A stretch of DNA of 64,000 nt from Formosa sp. Its GTDB lineage: Bacteria; Bacteroidota; Bacteroidia; Flavobacteriales; Flavobacteriaceae. Shown here piece by piece: positions 45,997-54,332 of this stretch (positions are counted from its first letter, which is position 1; each line of letters starts with the position of its first letter). The notes beneath the pieces were generated by a model. That model did not search any database. It had not been told where the DNA came from and saw only the letters and a program-made list of their open reading frames with translations. A program made the translations under genes and the position numbers. The stretch spans positions 1 through 64,000 of the forward strand of contig JABHDE010000076.1 in the NCBI GenBank assembly GCA_018673215.1, given 5' to 3'.

Positions 45997-46911
45997 CTAC
46001 AAGCGACTCAACTTTAGGGAAACTACGGAGTTTTGTTCTAAAGAACACATGTTTTTAAAACAAATAAGGGTGCCGTTAAGTTCAGCTTCAATGAGGTAAT
46101 AATGCCCCTTATAAAGACTGTGTTTTACAACTGCTTTGAGCGCACTCTCGTCCGCCAAAGAAATTTGATGCGCATAATAGAGATCGCCATCAATAGTGCT
46201 GTATTCCCCAAAAAAAGCAGCTACCAGCGGGTGTTTTGGATTTGAATAAACCTTAGAGGGACAATCAGATATTATGACCTTGCCTTTGTGAAGCACCATC
46301 ATCTGATCGGCAAACGACAAAACATCATTTTTATCATGAGTTGCTACCACACAGGCAATATTATTCTCCTTCAAATATTCGAACAAATTTCGTCTTAACG
46401 ATTGTTTTTTGAAGTTATCAATATGACTGAAAGGTTCGTCCAAAAGAATAATTTCAGGTCGCTTAGCAATGGCCCTAGCCAAGGCGACACGCTGTTTTTG
46501 ACCCCCACTTAAAAATTGCACTTTTGTGTTTTCAAAACCATTTAGCTCTACAACTTTTACAAGTTCTTTGATGCGCGCTTTTTTCTCCTCAGGGTAAAAG
46601 TTAGAAAGGTGGTCTCCGATATTTTCGGAAACACTTGTATAGGGCATCAAGTCAAATTCTTGTGCTACATATTTCATAAAGTCGTGGCCTATAATAAGCT
46701 TGTTTTTAGGACCTAATATCGGCTGTTTTTTCCAAGAGATTGAACCCGAACCCACATCCATTTGTCCAAAAACAAGTTTAAGGAGTGTGCTTTTTCCAGA
46801 ACCACTCTCTCCAACAATCGCCAAAAATTCTCCGCTATTGACTCGTGCTGAAATCTCATTTAAAACGACATGATCATTGTATTTAAAAGAGACATTGGTT
46901 ACAGAGAGCAT
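45997..46911 (-). CDS. ABC transporter ATP-binding protein with C-terminal extension
   Basis: Complete ABC ATPase: Walker A GESGSGKST (34-42), Q-loop near 84, signature LSGGQKQ (134-140), Walker B IILLDEP (154-160) and H-loop His192 in ATHDKND. About 80 extra residues (225-304) resemble a TOBE-type regulatory domain as in PotA/FbpC importers. No permease or binding protein is encoded beside it, so its partner is elsewhere or it acts otherwise. It is eight bases after asd. Confidence 0.9.
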   Translation of the reverse strand: MLSVTNVSFKYNDHVVLNEISARVNSGEFLAIVGESGSGKSTLLKLVFGQMDVGSGSISWKKQPILGPKNKLIIGHDFMKYVAQEFDLMPYTSVSENIGDHLSNFYPEEKKARIKELVKVVELNGFENTKVQFLSGGQKQRVALARAIAKRPEIILLDEPFSHIDNFKKQSLRRNLFEYLKENNIACVVATHDKNDVLSFADQMMVLHKGKVIISDCPSKVYSNPKHPLVAAFFGEYSTIDGDLYYAHQISLADESALKAVVKHSLYKGHYYLIEAELNGTLICFKNMCSLEQNSVVSLKLSRL

Positions 46912-46919
46912 CTATTAGG

Positions 46920-47906
46920 TTATAAAATATTAGCCACCAAATATTCCGCAATTTGAATGGTATTTGTCGCAGCTCCTTTTCTTAAATTATCCGAAACAAT
47001 CCACATATTTAAGCTATGCTCTTGGCTTTCATCCCTTCTAATTCGCCCCACAAAAACATCGTCTTTTCCATTGGCATATATAGGCATTGGATAAGTGTTT
47101 GTGTCGGTGTTGTCTTGAACGGTGACCCCTTCTGTTTGACTAAGAATTGATCGTACTTCCTGAAGATCAAAGTCGTTTTCAAATTGAATGTTAACAGACT
47201 CTGAGTGCCCGCCCGAAGTTGGAATTCGAACAGCAGTTGCTGTGATAGCAAACGATCGATCATTTAATATTTTTTGAGGCTCCATGGCGAGCTTCATTTC
47301 TTCTTTGGTGTATCCATTTTCAAGAAATACATCACAATGAGGCAAAGCATTTCTACCAATTGGATAAGGGTATGCCATCTCACCTTCCACCCCATTGATT
47401 TCGTTTTCTAGCTGTTGAACAGCCTTAACTCCAGTTCCTGAGACAGATTGGTAGGTAGAAACAACCACACGCTTCATTTTATATTTGTTGTGCAGAGGAG
47501 ACAGGGCCATTACCAATTGTATTGTTGAACAGTTTGGATTTGCAATGATTTTATCGTTTGGAGTTAAAATAGAGGCGTTAATTTCTGGAACAATTAATTT
47601 TTTAGTCGGATCCATTCGCCACGCAGAGGAGTTGTCTATAACAGTAGTTCCAGCTTCTGCAAATTTTGGAGCCCATTCAAGTGAAGTGTCGCCACCAGCA
47701 GAAAAAATAGCAATGTCTGGACGCATTTCAACAGCTGTAGCAAGGCCAACAATAGCATGCTCAGCTCCTTTATAGCTTATTTTTTTCCCAACACTCCGTT
47801 CCGATGCAACTGGAATTAATTCTGTGAGTGGAAACTGACGCTCTTCGAGTAATTTTAACATCACGGCTCCTACCATTCCGGTAGCTCCTACAACTGCAAT
47901 TTTCAT
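46920..47906 (-). CDS. asd: aspartate-semialdehyde dehydrogenase
   Basis: NADPH-dependent conversion of aspartyl phosphate to aspartate semialdehyde, the branch point to lysine, diaminopimelate, threonine and methionine. VGATGMVGAVML (6-17) binds NADP and the active-site Cys is in NPNCSTIQ (near 123-130). The conserved His lies in IPTSGGHSESVN near 230-241. The 328-residue length fits the bacterial family. Confidence 0.96.
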   Translation of the reverse strand: MKIAVVGATGMVGAVMLKLLEERQFPLTELIPVASERSVGKKISYKGAEHAIVGLATAVEMRPDIAIFSAGGDTSLEWAPKFAEAGTTVIDNSSAWRMDPTKKLIVPEINASILTPNDKIIANPNCSTIQLVMALSPLHNKYKMKRVVVSTYQSVSGTGVKAVQQLENEINGVEGEMAYPYPIGRNALPHCDVFLENGYTKEEMKLAMEPQKILNDRSFAITATAVRIPTSGGHSESVNIQFENDFDLQEVRSILSQTEGVTVQDNTDTNTYPMPIYANGKDDVFVGRIRRDESQEHSLNMWIVSDNLRKGAATNTIQIAEYLVANIL

Positions 47907-47931
47907 GATTTTAAATCTTAAATTAAAGAGA

Positions 47932-47939
47932 CAAAATTA
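47932..47939 (-). promoter_or_regulatory. -7 promoter element (TAATTTTG) for asd
   Basis: Minus-strand TAATTTTG matches TAnnTTTG, 25 bases before the asd start codon. Confidence 0.45.
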
Positions 47940-48162
47940 GTAAATAAAGCGAGAATAAAAGAAGTAAAATAAAAAAAGACGACCCTATTGAAAGTCTTTG
48001 TGAATTTCGTTAAAAAGGTCTGTTATTTTAGTAAATCTTTAATAGATGGTTGGAAAAACTCTTTGTGATTTGATTCTTTGACCCATTAAAGAGGTGAGAA
48101 TTCCTGAAAAATAAACACTAAAAATAAAGAACCGGTTTTCCAAAACCTCTTTTCTTCTTGTT

Positions 48163-49266
48163 TTATACAATTACACGCTTTACGCGTTGAGAAATAGCAG
48201 TGATCAGCTCGTATGAAATTGTATTCGCGGCTGCGGCACTTGCCTCAGCTGAAAATTCACAGCCAAAAAACACAACCTCATCTCCTTCTACGCACTCAAT
48301 ATCTGTTACATCGACCATTACCATGTCCATGCAAACATTTCCAACAATCACGGCTTTTTTATTTTCGATAGAGACGACTCCAGCCCCGTGACCAAAATGC
48401 CTTCCAATCCCATCGGCATGCCCTATAGGAATCGTTGCAATTTTCGTGTCGTGAGGACTTATAAATCCACGATTGTATCCCACACTTTTTCCTTTCGAAA
48501 CAAAGTGAATTTGTGAAATTACAGATTTTAAGGTGGCGACAGGTTTAAAGTTTTGAGCTTCAGTATTTGTGTTGCCGTAACCATACAAACCAATACCACA
48601 GCGAACCATATTAAAATGAGCCTCGGGATAATTAATTACCCCCGATGTGTTACACAGGTGTTTTATAAAGGGGTAATTTATTTTTTCAGCAAAGGACGAA
48701 GAAAGGGATTTATAAAGCTCAACTTGAGCGAGAGTAAAGGCTTTTTCTTCCAAATCTTCGCTTGCAGCAAGGTGAGAAAACACCGACCTCACTTTCAAAA
48801 CACTCGTTCTAGAGAGTTGATCTACCACCAAATCGAGTTCTTGAGGTTCAAATCCGAGGCGGTTTAGACCTGTGTTAAATTTAATATGAACAGGGTAATT
48901 TTTTTGTTGGTGAAGCATTGCAATACGCTGAAACTCTTGCAGGATTTTTAAGCTGTATAAACTAGGTTCAAGACAATGTTCTATTGCAAGATTCAGGTTT
49001 TTTTCTTGAGGATGAAGCACCAGAATAGGCGTGGTGATTCCAGCTTTTCTCAGTGCTATTCCTTCTCTAATATAAGCCACAGCAAAATAGTCAACCTTCA
49101 TTTTTTGAAGACAGTGGGCAATAGCATTCGCCTCACTTCCGTAAGCAAATGCTTTTACGACCGCTAAAAAAAGAGTGTCTTCTTTGAGTTTTGATTTTAG
49201 ATACTCAAAATTGTGCTTTAAAGAAGCCAAGTTAATCTCTAAAGTGGTTTCAGTAACTTTAGGCAT
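48163..49266 (-). CDS. alr: alanine racemase
   Basis: PLP enzyme making D-alanine for peptidoglycan. I prefer the ATG at 49266, which gives [13 protein letters not shown], 367 residues and an eight-base overlap with the tdk end. The ATG at 49293 would add nine residues and overlap by 35. The PLP lysine is K38 in [10 protein letters not shown]. The substrate and partner-tyrosine regions are VGYNRGF near 256 and [14 protein letters not shown] near 306. It is a stand-alone racemase, not the MurF-Alr fusion found in some Bacteroidota. Confidence 0.94.
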   Translation of the reverse strand: MPKVTETTLEINLASLKHNFEYLKSKLKEDTLFLAVVKAFAYGSEANAIAHCLQKMKVDYFAVAYIREGIALRKAGITTPILVLHPQEKNLNLAIEHCLEPSLYSLKILQEFQRIAMLHQQKNYPVHIKFNTGLNRLGFEPQELDLVVDQLSRTSVLKVRSVFSHLAASEDLEEKAFTLAQVELYKSLSSSFAEKINYPFIKHLCNTSGVINYPEAHFNMVRCGIGLYGYGNTNTEAQNFKPVATLKSVISQIHFVSKGKSVGYNRGFISPHDTKIATIPIGHADGIGRHFGHGAGVVSIENKKAVIVGNVCMDMVMVDVTDIECVEGDEVVFFGCEFSAEASAAAANTISYELITAISQRVKRVIV

Positions 49267-49906
49267 TAGAGTCTTTTTTGTTAGCCCCGACATCTCTGGG
49301 GTTTATGACCTCCATATCTTGCAGCTTTTCTTTTGTGAGCGCTTTGTAATAAGCGGCTCTGCTAAGCGGTTCGTATTCATCAACCTCACCCAAAAGCACT
49401 AGGTTATCATTTTTGGATTTACGATGACTGTATTGTGCTAAGTTTCCTGTGTGAGTACAAACAGCGTGCACCTTGGTCACGTATTCTGCTGTTGCCATCA
49501 AATTTGGCATTGGCCCAAAAGGGTTTCCTTTAAAATCCATATCCAGCCCCGCAACGATTACACGCACTCCTTTGTTGGCAAGGTCATTACACACATTTAC
49601 AATTTCGTCATCAAAAAATTGGGCTTCATCAATACCAACAACATCACAACCATCTGCTAGAAGCGGGATGTTTGAAGCAGAGGGCACTGGGGTAGAGCGA
49701 ATTTCATTTGCATCGTGAGAAACAACCATTTCATCGTCGTAACGAACATCAATGGCAGGTTTAAAGATCTCAACTTTTTGCTTCGCAAATTGAGCCCGTC
49801 TTAAGCGACGAATTAATTCTTCAGTTTTTCCAGAAAACATCGATCCGCAGATGACTTCAATCCAACCAAATTGTTCTTTAGGGTTTACTGTATTTTCGAG
49901 AAACAT
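49259..49906 (-). CDS. tdk: thymidine kinase (type II), reduced zinc site
   Basis: Salvage kinase phosphorylating thymidine to dTMP. P-loop GSMFSGKT (21-28), the Walker B-like DEAQFF near 94 and the [13 protein letters not shown] segment near 178 identify it. In well-studied type II kinases four cysteines hold a structural zinc in the lasso region. Here CTHTG keeps only one Cys at the first pair and EPLSRAAY has Ser and Tyr where Cys and His usually stand. I recall the same pattern in other flavobacteria. Eight-base overlap with alr suggests co-translation. Confidence 0.95.
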   Translation of the reverse strand: MFLENTVNPKEQFGWIEVICGSMFSGKTEELIRRLRRAQFAKQKVEIFKPAIDVRYDDEMVVSHDANEIRSTPVPSASNIPLLADGCDVVGIDEAQFFDDEIVNVCNDLANKGVRVIVAGLDMDFKGNPFGPMPNLMATAEYVTKVHAVCTHTGNLAQYSHRKSKNDNLVLLGEVDEYEPLSRAAYYKALTKEKLQDMEVINPRDVGANKKDSNA

Positions 49907-49974
49907 TTTGTAATTTTAACACCAAACGAAATTTACTTACGTTTTTATAAAGGTGACATAAATTTTTTAAAAAT

Positions 49975-49982
49975 CAAAAGTA
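49975..49982 (-). promoter_or_regulatory. -7 promoter element (TACTTTTG) for tdk-alr
   Basis: Minus-strand TACTTTTG lies 68 bases before the tdk start, in the divergent gap to the gene at 50064. Confidence 0.4.
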
Positions 49983-50063
49983 TAAATTTAAAAGTTATAA
50001 AATATCATTAATAAAGAGATTACAAGCATTAAAAAGCGGCTATAAATAATTTAATACAGCAAC

Positions 50064-50801
50064 ATGAAAAAAAAATTAGAGTCAGAATTAATAAGTATTG
50101 CCCATAGAATTCTTAAGCTTACAGGTAAAGAAGATATAGAAAAAATGCACAATGAAATAGCGCTGCTATATCAAAAAATTACAGTGTTAAAGTTTATTGA
50201 AAACAATCATGATGGAGAAATGCCTGATTTTGACGGAATGGACTCTTCTTTTTTTAATTCACTTGATAGAGGTTCTAAAAATACAATTACGGACACCACA
50301 GAGGAGGCAAAGAGTACGGCTCTAAACAGAGTCACAGAAGAAGAAGAAGAAGAAGCCATTATGGAACCAGCGATCGAAAAAATCAAGGATATGGTTGCTC
50401 AAATGCCAGCAGAAACAATTGAAGTAGACACAATCATAGACACGATAAACGAATCAAATGACGCCGTTGAGCACGACCTGAGCGAGCTATCACCAAGCTA
50501 TGCACAACTTCCAATTTTTGATGCTATCGACCCTGAACCTACTCAAACATCCTTAAATGACCAACTAAAAACGCAGGGATTTCAAATTGGACTAAACGAT
50601 CGATTAGCGTTTGTTAAAAATTTATTCGACAATAGTACGGAAGATTATGACCGCGTCTTGTCTCAACTCAGCACCTTGAGTTCACACGACGAAGCGATCA
50701 ATCTATTAGATTCAATTATTAAGCCCGACTACAATAATTGGGAGGGGCAAGAAGAAATTGAAGCCCGGTTTTTGGAAATTATAGAAAACAAATTCAAGTA
50801 A
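50064..50801 (+). CDS. conserved hypothetical acidic protein
   Basis: I do not recognise a domain in this 245-residue protein. The N-terminus (1-55) is helical and charged (ELISIAHRILKLTGKED). A Glu/Thr/Asp-rich low-complexity linker follows (about 60-170, including EEEEEE-like runs). The C-terminus (about 180-245) is ordered, with GLNDRLAFVKNLFDNSTEDY and NWEGQEEIEARFLEIIENKF. No signal peptide or membrane segment is visible, so it is probably cytoplasmic. It precedes gpsA, which has its own promoter element, so the two may be separate units. Confidence 0.8.
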   Translation: MKKKLESELISIAHRILKLTGKEDIEKMHNEIALLYQKITVLKFIENNHDGEMPDFDGMDSSFFNSLDRGSKNTITDTTEEAKSTALNRVTEEEEEEAIMEPAIEKIKDMVAQMPAETIEVDTIIDTINESNDAVEHDLSELSPSYAQLPIFDAIDPEPTQTSLNDQLKTQGFQIGLNDRLAFVKNLFDNSTEDYDRVLSQLSTLSSHDEAINLLDSIIKPDYNNWEGQEEIEARFLEIIENKFK

Positions 50802-50838
50802 GCCATTCCACATCCGAGAATAGGACAGATTATTTTAG

Positions 50839-50846
50839 TACTTTTG
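50839..50846 (+). promoter_or_regulatory. -7 promoter element (TACTTTTG) for gpsA
   Basis: TACTTTTG matches TAnnTTTG, 20 bases before the gpsA ATG and after the upstream stop codon. Confidence 0.5.
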
Positions 50847-50866
50847 AAGGCTAAAACACCAGTTAA

Positions 50867-51868
50867 ATGTCATCAGAATTAAAATACGCAGTTTTTGGAA
50901 GTGGAAGTTGGGCTACAGCAATAATTAAGATGCTCTGCGAAAACAGCGACCCCGTGGGGTGGTATGTACGAAAACAGCAAACTATTGACCACATTCTTTC
51001 CGAGGAGCACAACCCAACTTACTTAAGCTCCGTAGAACTAAACATTAACCAGTTAAATTTAAATACCGATATAAATAAAGTTGCCGAGAATGCAGATGTA
51101 TTAATTTTCGCAATTCCTTCGGCATTTATTGAAAGTGAACTTTTAAAATTAAGGGTTGATATCTGTTCTAAAAAAGTAATCTCTGCTGTCAAGGGGATAA
51201 TTCCCGAGTCAGGGCTTTTGGTGGGCGAACATATTCATCAAAAATTCGGAGTCGATTTAAACAATATAGTAGTTTTGTCGGGACCATGTCACGCGGAGGA
51301 AGTTGCTTTAGAACGCCTGTCTTATTTGACCATTACTTGTTCAGATCTTGATATCGCAAGCGATATAGCCAATCGATTTTCTAGTAATTATATAAGAACT
51401 AGTACAAGTGATGATGTTGTAGGAGCAGAATATGCAGCGATGTTAAAAAACATTTATGCCATCGCTGCAGGAATTGCACACGGCTTAGGGTATGGCGACA
51501 ACTTTCAAAGCGTACTTATGAGTAATGCTACGCGCGAAATGAAACGATTCACTAAAAAAGTGCATAAAATGAAACGAAACATTAACGAAACGGTTTATTT
51601 AGGAGACTTATTGGTGACTTGTTACTCGTTGTTTTCTAGAAATAGAATGTTTGGAAACATGGTTGGCAAAGGTTACACCGTGAAATCAGCACAAATGGAA
51701 ATGAGCATGATTGCAGAAGGTTATTATGCTACAAAAAGTGCTTACCACATTAACCAAAGCAAAGAAAAACCTGCTCTTACCCCTATTGTTGATACTGTCT
51801 ATGAAATTTTATACATGAATAGAAACGCTAAAAATGCGTTTAAGAGACTAACAGAAAAACTTAGCTAG
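50867..51868 (+). CDS. gpsA: glycerol-3-phosphate dehydrogenase (NAD(P)+)
   Basis: Makes sn-glycerol-3-phosphate from dihydroxyacetone phosphate for phospholipids. The dinucleotide motif FGSGSWATA is at 10-18, SAVKGI with the active-site lysine is near 104, LSGPCHAEEVA near 131 and GAEYAAMLKNIYAIAAGIAHGL near 185. The 333-residue length is typical. A GYTVKSAQMEM block near 268 replaces the usual G.....EA..... helix in recognisable form. Confidence 0.96.
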   Translation: MSSELKYAVFGSGSWATAIIKMLCENSDPVGWYVRKQQTIDHILSEEHNPTYLSSVELNINQLNLNTDINKVAENADVLIFAIPSAFIESELLKLRVDICSKKVISAVKGIIPESGLLVGEHIHQKFGVDLNNIVVLSGPCHAEEVALERLSYLTITCSDLDIASDIANRFSSNYIRTSTSDDVVGAEYAAMLKNIYAIAAGIAHGLGYGDNFQSVLMSNATREMKRFTKKVHKMKRNINETVYLGDLLVTCYSLFSRNRMFGNMVGKGYTVKSAQMEMSMIAEGYYATKSAYHINQSKEKPALTPIVDTVYEILYMNRNAKNAFKRLTEKLS

Positions 51869-51870
51869 AG

Positions 51871-52266
51871 TTAAGCTCTTAATACACCTCTCAAACCCAT
51901 AACAGGAATTTGTTTAAGCGCCTTTTTATTAATTGAGTTTTTCCTGAACTCAAATGATTTTTCCAACAATTTATGATGTTCAAAAAAAGTGACGTCAAAC
52001 ACATTGTTTATAGACAAAACATCCTCTAGAAGCATTTCAATTTTAGCAAAACTCTTAGCGGGAAGCATTTCGATTTTTTTTCGAAAAGTGGCTGTTTTTT
52101 TGTCTTCAGAATAGCCTCTTGAGACAATAATTACCATTTCTAAATCTACCGATTTGTCGTTGATGATATAGGCATTCCAATCATAGACCTTGTAGGAGTC
52201 ATTATATTCATGAACGGCCGCTATAAAAACGCCTTTTGCTTCCGGAACGTGAATGTCTTTTTTCAA
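51871..52266 (-). CDS. conserved hypothetical protein downstream of pheS
   Basis: A 131-residue protein I cannot assign. It looks like a compact beta-rich domain (VFIAAVHEYNDSYKVYDWNAYI, MVIIVSRGYSED, FDVTFFEHHKLLEKSFEF) with a basic C-terminus. No signal peptide or membrane segment is present. It follows pheS by ten bases, so it is probably co-transcribed, and converges with gpsA. Confidence 0.78.
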   Translation of the reverse strand: MKKDIHVPEAKGVFIAAVHEYNDSYKVYDWNAYIINDKSVDLEMVIIVSRGYSEDKKTATFRKKIEMLPAKSFAKIEMLLEDVLSINNVFDVTFFEHHKLLEKSFEFRKNSINKKALKQIPVMGLRGVLRA

Positions 52267-52276
52267 AAAAAGTATT

Positions 52277-53296
52277 TTAAAGTGCGCTTTTGAATTGTTC
52301 TAAAAAACGTACGTTGTTTTCGCTTAATAATCGAATGTCACTAATTTGGTGTAATAACAAAGCTATTCTGTCAACTCCCATTCCAAAGGCAAACCCCGAA
52401 TATTCTTTAGAATCAATCCCACAATTTTCAAGAACATTTGGATCAACCATCCCGCAGCCCATAATTTCTAACCACCCAGTTCCTTTAGTCATTTTGTAGT
52501 CTGTTTCGGTCTCTAACCCCCAATACACATCGACCTCAGCGCTCGGCTCAGTAAACGGAAAATAAGAAGGGCGCAACCGTATTTTTGATTTTCCAAAAAG
52601 TTCTGTCGTAAAATATTGTAGTGTTTGTTTGAGATCTGCAAAACTCACATTTTTATCAATATACAAGCCTTCTACTTGGTGGAAGAAACAATGTGAGCGC
52701 GCCGAAATCGCTTCGTTTCTATAAACTCTCCCCGGTGAAATAGTACGGATAGGAGGCTGATTATTTTCCATATATCGTACTTGAACTGAACTGGTGTGTG
52801 TTCTTAACAGTATATCTGGATTTGTTTGTATAAAAAACGTATCCTGCATGTCTCTTGCTGGATGGTGTTCGGGTAAGTTTAAAGCTGTAAAATTATGCCA
52901 ATCATCTTCAACTTCTGGGCCTTCACTTACGTTGAACCCAATTCGAGAAAAGATATCAATAATTTGATTTTTCACTAATGAAATCGGATGTCGAGCACCG
53001 ATATTAAAAGGTTCACCTGGACGCGACAAATCGCCAAAAAGAGAGGGCTCGCCTGCATTAGTCTCTAAGGCAGTTTTTATCGAACCTACCTTTTCTTGAG
53101 CAACGCTCTTTAATTTATTTATAGCCTGCCCAAAGTCCTTTTTTTGTTCATTAGGAACTTCTTTAAAACTTGCAAACAAATCATTCAAGAGTCCCTTTTT
53201 CCCCAGAAACTTAATACGAAATAGTTCTAATTCTTCTAAAGATTGTGTTGAAAATGCTTCAGCCTCTTCTATAAGTTTATGGATCTTTTCTATCAT
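52277..53296 (-). CDS. pheS: phenylalanine--tRNA ligase alpha subunit
   Basis: Class II synthetase catalytic subunit. The N-terminal coiled coil (about 1-85) binds tRNA. The catalytic domain shows [19 protein letters not shown] near 103, motif 2 in [12 protein letters not shown] (near 184-195) and motif 3 in [11 protein letters not shown] (near 304-314). [15 protein letters not shown] near 244 is a hallmark. Length (339 residues) fits. The beta subunit gene pheT is not adjacent, which is common in this phylum. Confidence 0.97.
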   Translation of the reverse strand: MIEKIHKLIEEAEAFSTQSLEELELFRIKFLGKKGLLNDLFASFKEVPNEQKKDFGQAINKLKSVAQEKVGSIKTALETNAGEPSLFGDLSRPGEPFNIGARHPISLVKNQIIDIFSRIGFNVSEGPEVEDDWHNFTALNLPEHHPARDMQDTFFIQTNPDILLRTHTSSVQVRYMENNQPPIRTISPGRVYRNEAISARSHCFFHQVEGLYIDKNVSFADLKQTLQYFTTELFGKSKIRLRPSYFPFTEPSAEVDVYWGLETETDYKMTKGTGWLEIMGCGMVDPNVLENCGIDSKEYSGFAFGMGVDRIALLLHQISDIRLLSENNVRFLEQFKSAL

Positions 53297-53315
53297 GATA
53301 AAATTAAATAATGGC

Positions 53316-53323
53316 CAAATTTA
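53316..53323 (-). promoter_or_regulatory. -7 promoter element (TAAATTTG) for pheS
   Basis: Minus-strand TAAATTTG matches TAnnTTTG and lies 19 bases before the pheS ATG, inside the 34-base gap to the upstream gene. Confidence 0.45.
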
Positions 53324-53330
53324 AGAAAAC

Positions 53331-53687
53331 TTAACTAATAAACTCGGCCTCGATAAAATAGTTTACTATTGCATCTTTCATTAGAATACTTTGTTCTCCA
53401 GCCTTTAAATTAGGAAGAGCTTCTTTTATGGTATAATGTGGCCATCCCTGCTCATCGAAATAGTCAAAAGTATAATAGCCATAGGGCTCTAAAAGCCGGC
53501 AGATAGCAATGTGCATCAAGTTGAGTTTTTCGTCTTTTTTAAAGGCTCTGTGCAACTGCCCAAGTTCCTGTACACCAATAAGATAGATGATTCCATCAAG
53601 GTCTAAAGGATCGCCATCTGTAAATTGAGCCGATAGTTTTTTAACTACCTCTTCCCATCGTTTTTTTAGTTCTTCGTCTCGAGCCAT
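53331..53687 (-). CDS. conserved hypothetical protein
   Basis: A small soluble protein of 118 residues, rich in Leu, Asp and Glu, with a helical N-terminus (RWEEVVKKLSAQF) and GDPLDLDGIIYLIGVQELGQ near 25-44. It has no catalytic motif I recognise. I recall near-identical proteins throughout Flavobacteriia, sometimes labelled as nicotinate-nucleotide adenylyltransferase. I see no nucleotidyltransferase motif that would support that label. It lies 34 bases upstream of pheS in the same direction. Confidence 0.78.
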   Translation of the reverse strand: MARDEELKKRWEEVVKKLSAQFTDGDPLDLDGIIYLIGVQELGQLHRAFKKDEKLNLMHIAICRLLEPYGYYTFDYFDEQGWPHYTIKEALPNLKAGEQSILMKDAIVNYFIEAEFIS

Positions 53688-53737
53688 AATTATTTTGTAA
53701 ATTTAGGGTGTATTAAAATAGAAACGAAACATTTGAG

Positions 53738-53767
53738 TTGTTAAGTTAGAATTCATTGTTAGTTTTG
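53738..53767 (+). promoter_or_regulatory. -33/-7 promoter (TTG, 19 bases, TAGTTTTG) for cvpA
   Basis: TTG at 53738-53740 and TAGTTTTG at 53760-53767 are 19 bases apart, the expected spacing. The ATG of the CvpA gene follows 23 bases later. Confidence 0.55.
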
Positions 53768-53790
53768 ATAAAACATTTAAATAAAATACC

Positions 53791-54324
53791 ATGGTAATCA
53801 TTGATATTGTTTTAGGCGCACTTATTCTTTACGGATTAATAAAGGGATTATCTAAAGGTTTTTTTGTGGAAGTTACCTCATTACTCGCCTTATTAGTAGG
53901 CGTGTATGGTGCGATACATTTTAGTAATTATGCTGCAGAATTCCTCTCAAACCGTTTTGAATGGGGCGAAAAAACAATTAATATCACGGCTTTTGCCATT
54001 ACATTTGTAGGGATTGTATTGGTGATTTCGCTTGCAGGCAAAGCACTGACCAAACTTGCTGATTTTGCATCTTTAGGAATTCTAAACAAACTATTAGGCG
54101 GCCTTTTTGGCGGCCTTAAAATTGCTTTAATCCTTAGCATTCTTCTGCTGATTTTTAATACCTTAAACAAAACAATTCCCTTTGTCTCTGATGAAGAGAT
54201 TGAATCCTCTTTACTTTATAAACCCGTAAAGTCGTTAGCTCCAATGATTTTCCCAAATTTTATAAACGAGGAAACACCATTAGAGCTCCCGAGCATTCTT
54301 AATTCTTCCAACAATCCAGAATAG
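53791..54324 (+). CDS. CvpA family membrane protein
   Basis: Inner membrane protein with four hydrophobic segments (about residues 1-20, 26-45, 62-84 and 105-125), 177 residues. The IIDIVLGALILYGLIKGLSK start and the glycine-rich helices are typical of CvpA (named for colicin V production; the family's general role is still unclear). The polar C-terminus faces the cytoplasm or periplasm. It converges with a SulP gene. Confidence 0.87.
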   Translation: MVIIDIVLGALILYGLIKGLSKGFFVEVTSLLALLVGVYGAIHFSNYAAEFLSNRFEWGEKTINITAFAITFVGIVLVISLAGKALTKLADFASLGILNKLLGGLFGGLKIALILSILLLIFNTLNKTIPFVSDEEIESSLLYKPVKSLAPMIFPNFINEETPLELPSILNSSNNPE

Positions 54325-54332
54325 TTTAAATC

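Noticed and set aside
48134..48147. A hairpin GGTTTTCCAAAACC after alr as a terminator.
   Set aside because: The stem is only five to six base pairs with a tiny loop and is not followed by a clear T run close by.
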